Below are positions 5,942 through 6,054 of a stretch of DNA of 6,054 nucleotides, piece by piece. The DNA lies in assembly GCA_020631675.1 (NCBI GenBank), contig JAHDGT010000297.1, positions 1-6,054 on the forward strand, read 5' to 3'. Within the stretch, counting starts at the first letter, position 1. The number at the start of each line of letters is the position of its first letter. The stretch comes from Bacteroidota bacterium (lineage in GTDB: Bacteria; Bacteroidota; Bacteroidia; Chitinophagales; UBA2359). Under the pieces are notes generated by a model. That model made no database searches. It worked only from the letters and a program-made list of their open reading frames with translations, and had not been told where the DNA came from. Position numbers and translations under genes: made by a program.

Positions 5942-6054
5942 GCCCGCGCAAGGGATAGGAGTGGTATTAAGGGTGCTGAATGGCGAGTGAGTGCGCCTAT
6001 TGCGGGGGCGGCCCAGAGGTAGCCACCGCAATGGGCAGCAACGAACCGACAGGC
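5942..6054 (+). repeat. Structured dispersed repeat, right copy, inverted relative to the left copy
   Basis: Seen: GCAAGGGATAGGAGTGG (5948-5964) is the reverse complement of the left block with two changes. GGCGGCCCAGAGGTAGCCA (6007-6025) is the exact reverse complement of the left 19-nt core. Here the core is held by a different stem: ATTGCGG (5999-6005) pairs with CCGCAAT (6026-6032), and CC (5996-5997) pairs with GG (6033-6034) across a bulged T. The tail GCAACGAACCGACAGG (6037-6052) has no visible counterpart in the left copy, which is cut before that point. The copy may continue past the window. Confidence 0.75.

Noticed and set aside
5831..6031. Minus-strand open frame of 66 codons over the right repeat
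   Set aside because: It runs through the palindromic repeat, has no domain or leader, and its low-complexity product fits chance translation of a structured element.

Overview
The window looks like ordinary chromosomal DNA from a member of the Bacteroidota. The strongest evidence is the central gene, a PorW/SprE-type TPR protein of the type IX secretion system (T9SS), a machine confined to this phylum. Supporting signs are start codons without clear Shine-Dalgarno sequences and several upstream TAnnTTTG motifs, the phylum's -7 promoter consensus. Genus cannot be told from this sequence.

Layout, left to right. Positions 1-91 carry one copy of a structured, probably dispersed repeat, cut by the window edge. 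Positions 152-706 (minus) encode a DUF1572/DinB-like four-helix protein. Positions 707-964 are a divergent intergenic region with candidate promoters in both directions. Positions 965-4228 (plus) encode the 1087-residue PorW/SprE-like protein. A 187-bp spacer follows, holding a 14-bp tandem duplication and a strong terminator. Positions 4416-4994 (plus) encode a DUF899-type thioredoxin-fold protein with a CPYC motif. A bidirectional terminator at 4996-5034 separates it from a convergent gene at 5095-5619 (minus) for an exported TlpA-like thioredoxin with WCGPC. Positions 5620-5941 hold no gene I can support. Positions 5942-6054 carry a second, inverted copy of the edge repeat.

The four genes do not form one operon. 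The first two diverge and the last two converge. Three of the four have a recognisable terminator, and those of porW and of the convergent pair are strong. Two encode thioredoxin-fold redox proteins, one probably cytoplasmic and one exported. The PorW-like protein belongs to the gliding/secretion machinery, whose genes are often scattered in this phylum.

The points most worth a second look are two. First, the flanking repeats share an identical 19-nt core inside stems of different sequence, the pattern expected of a conserved structure. Second, the PorW homologue carries an insertion of about 220 residues, including a very highly charged K/E/R helix, and has no lipoprotein signal although characterised PorW/SprE proteins are lipoproteins. 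I see no CRISPR array, insertion sequence, phage gene, rRNA or tRNA, and no convincing new multi-gene system.
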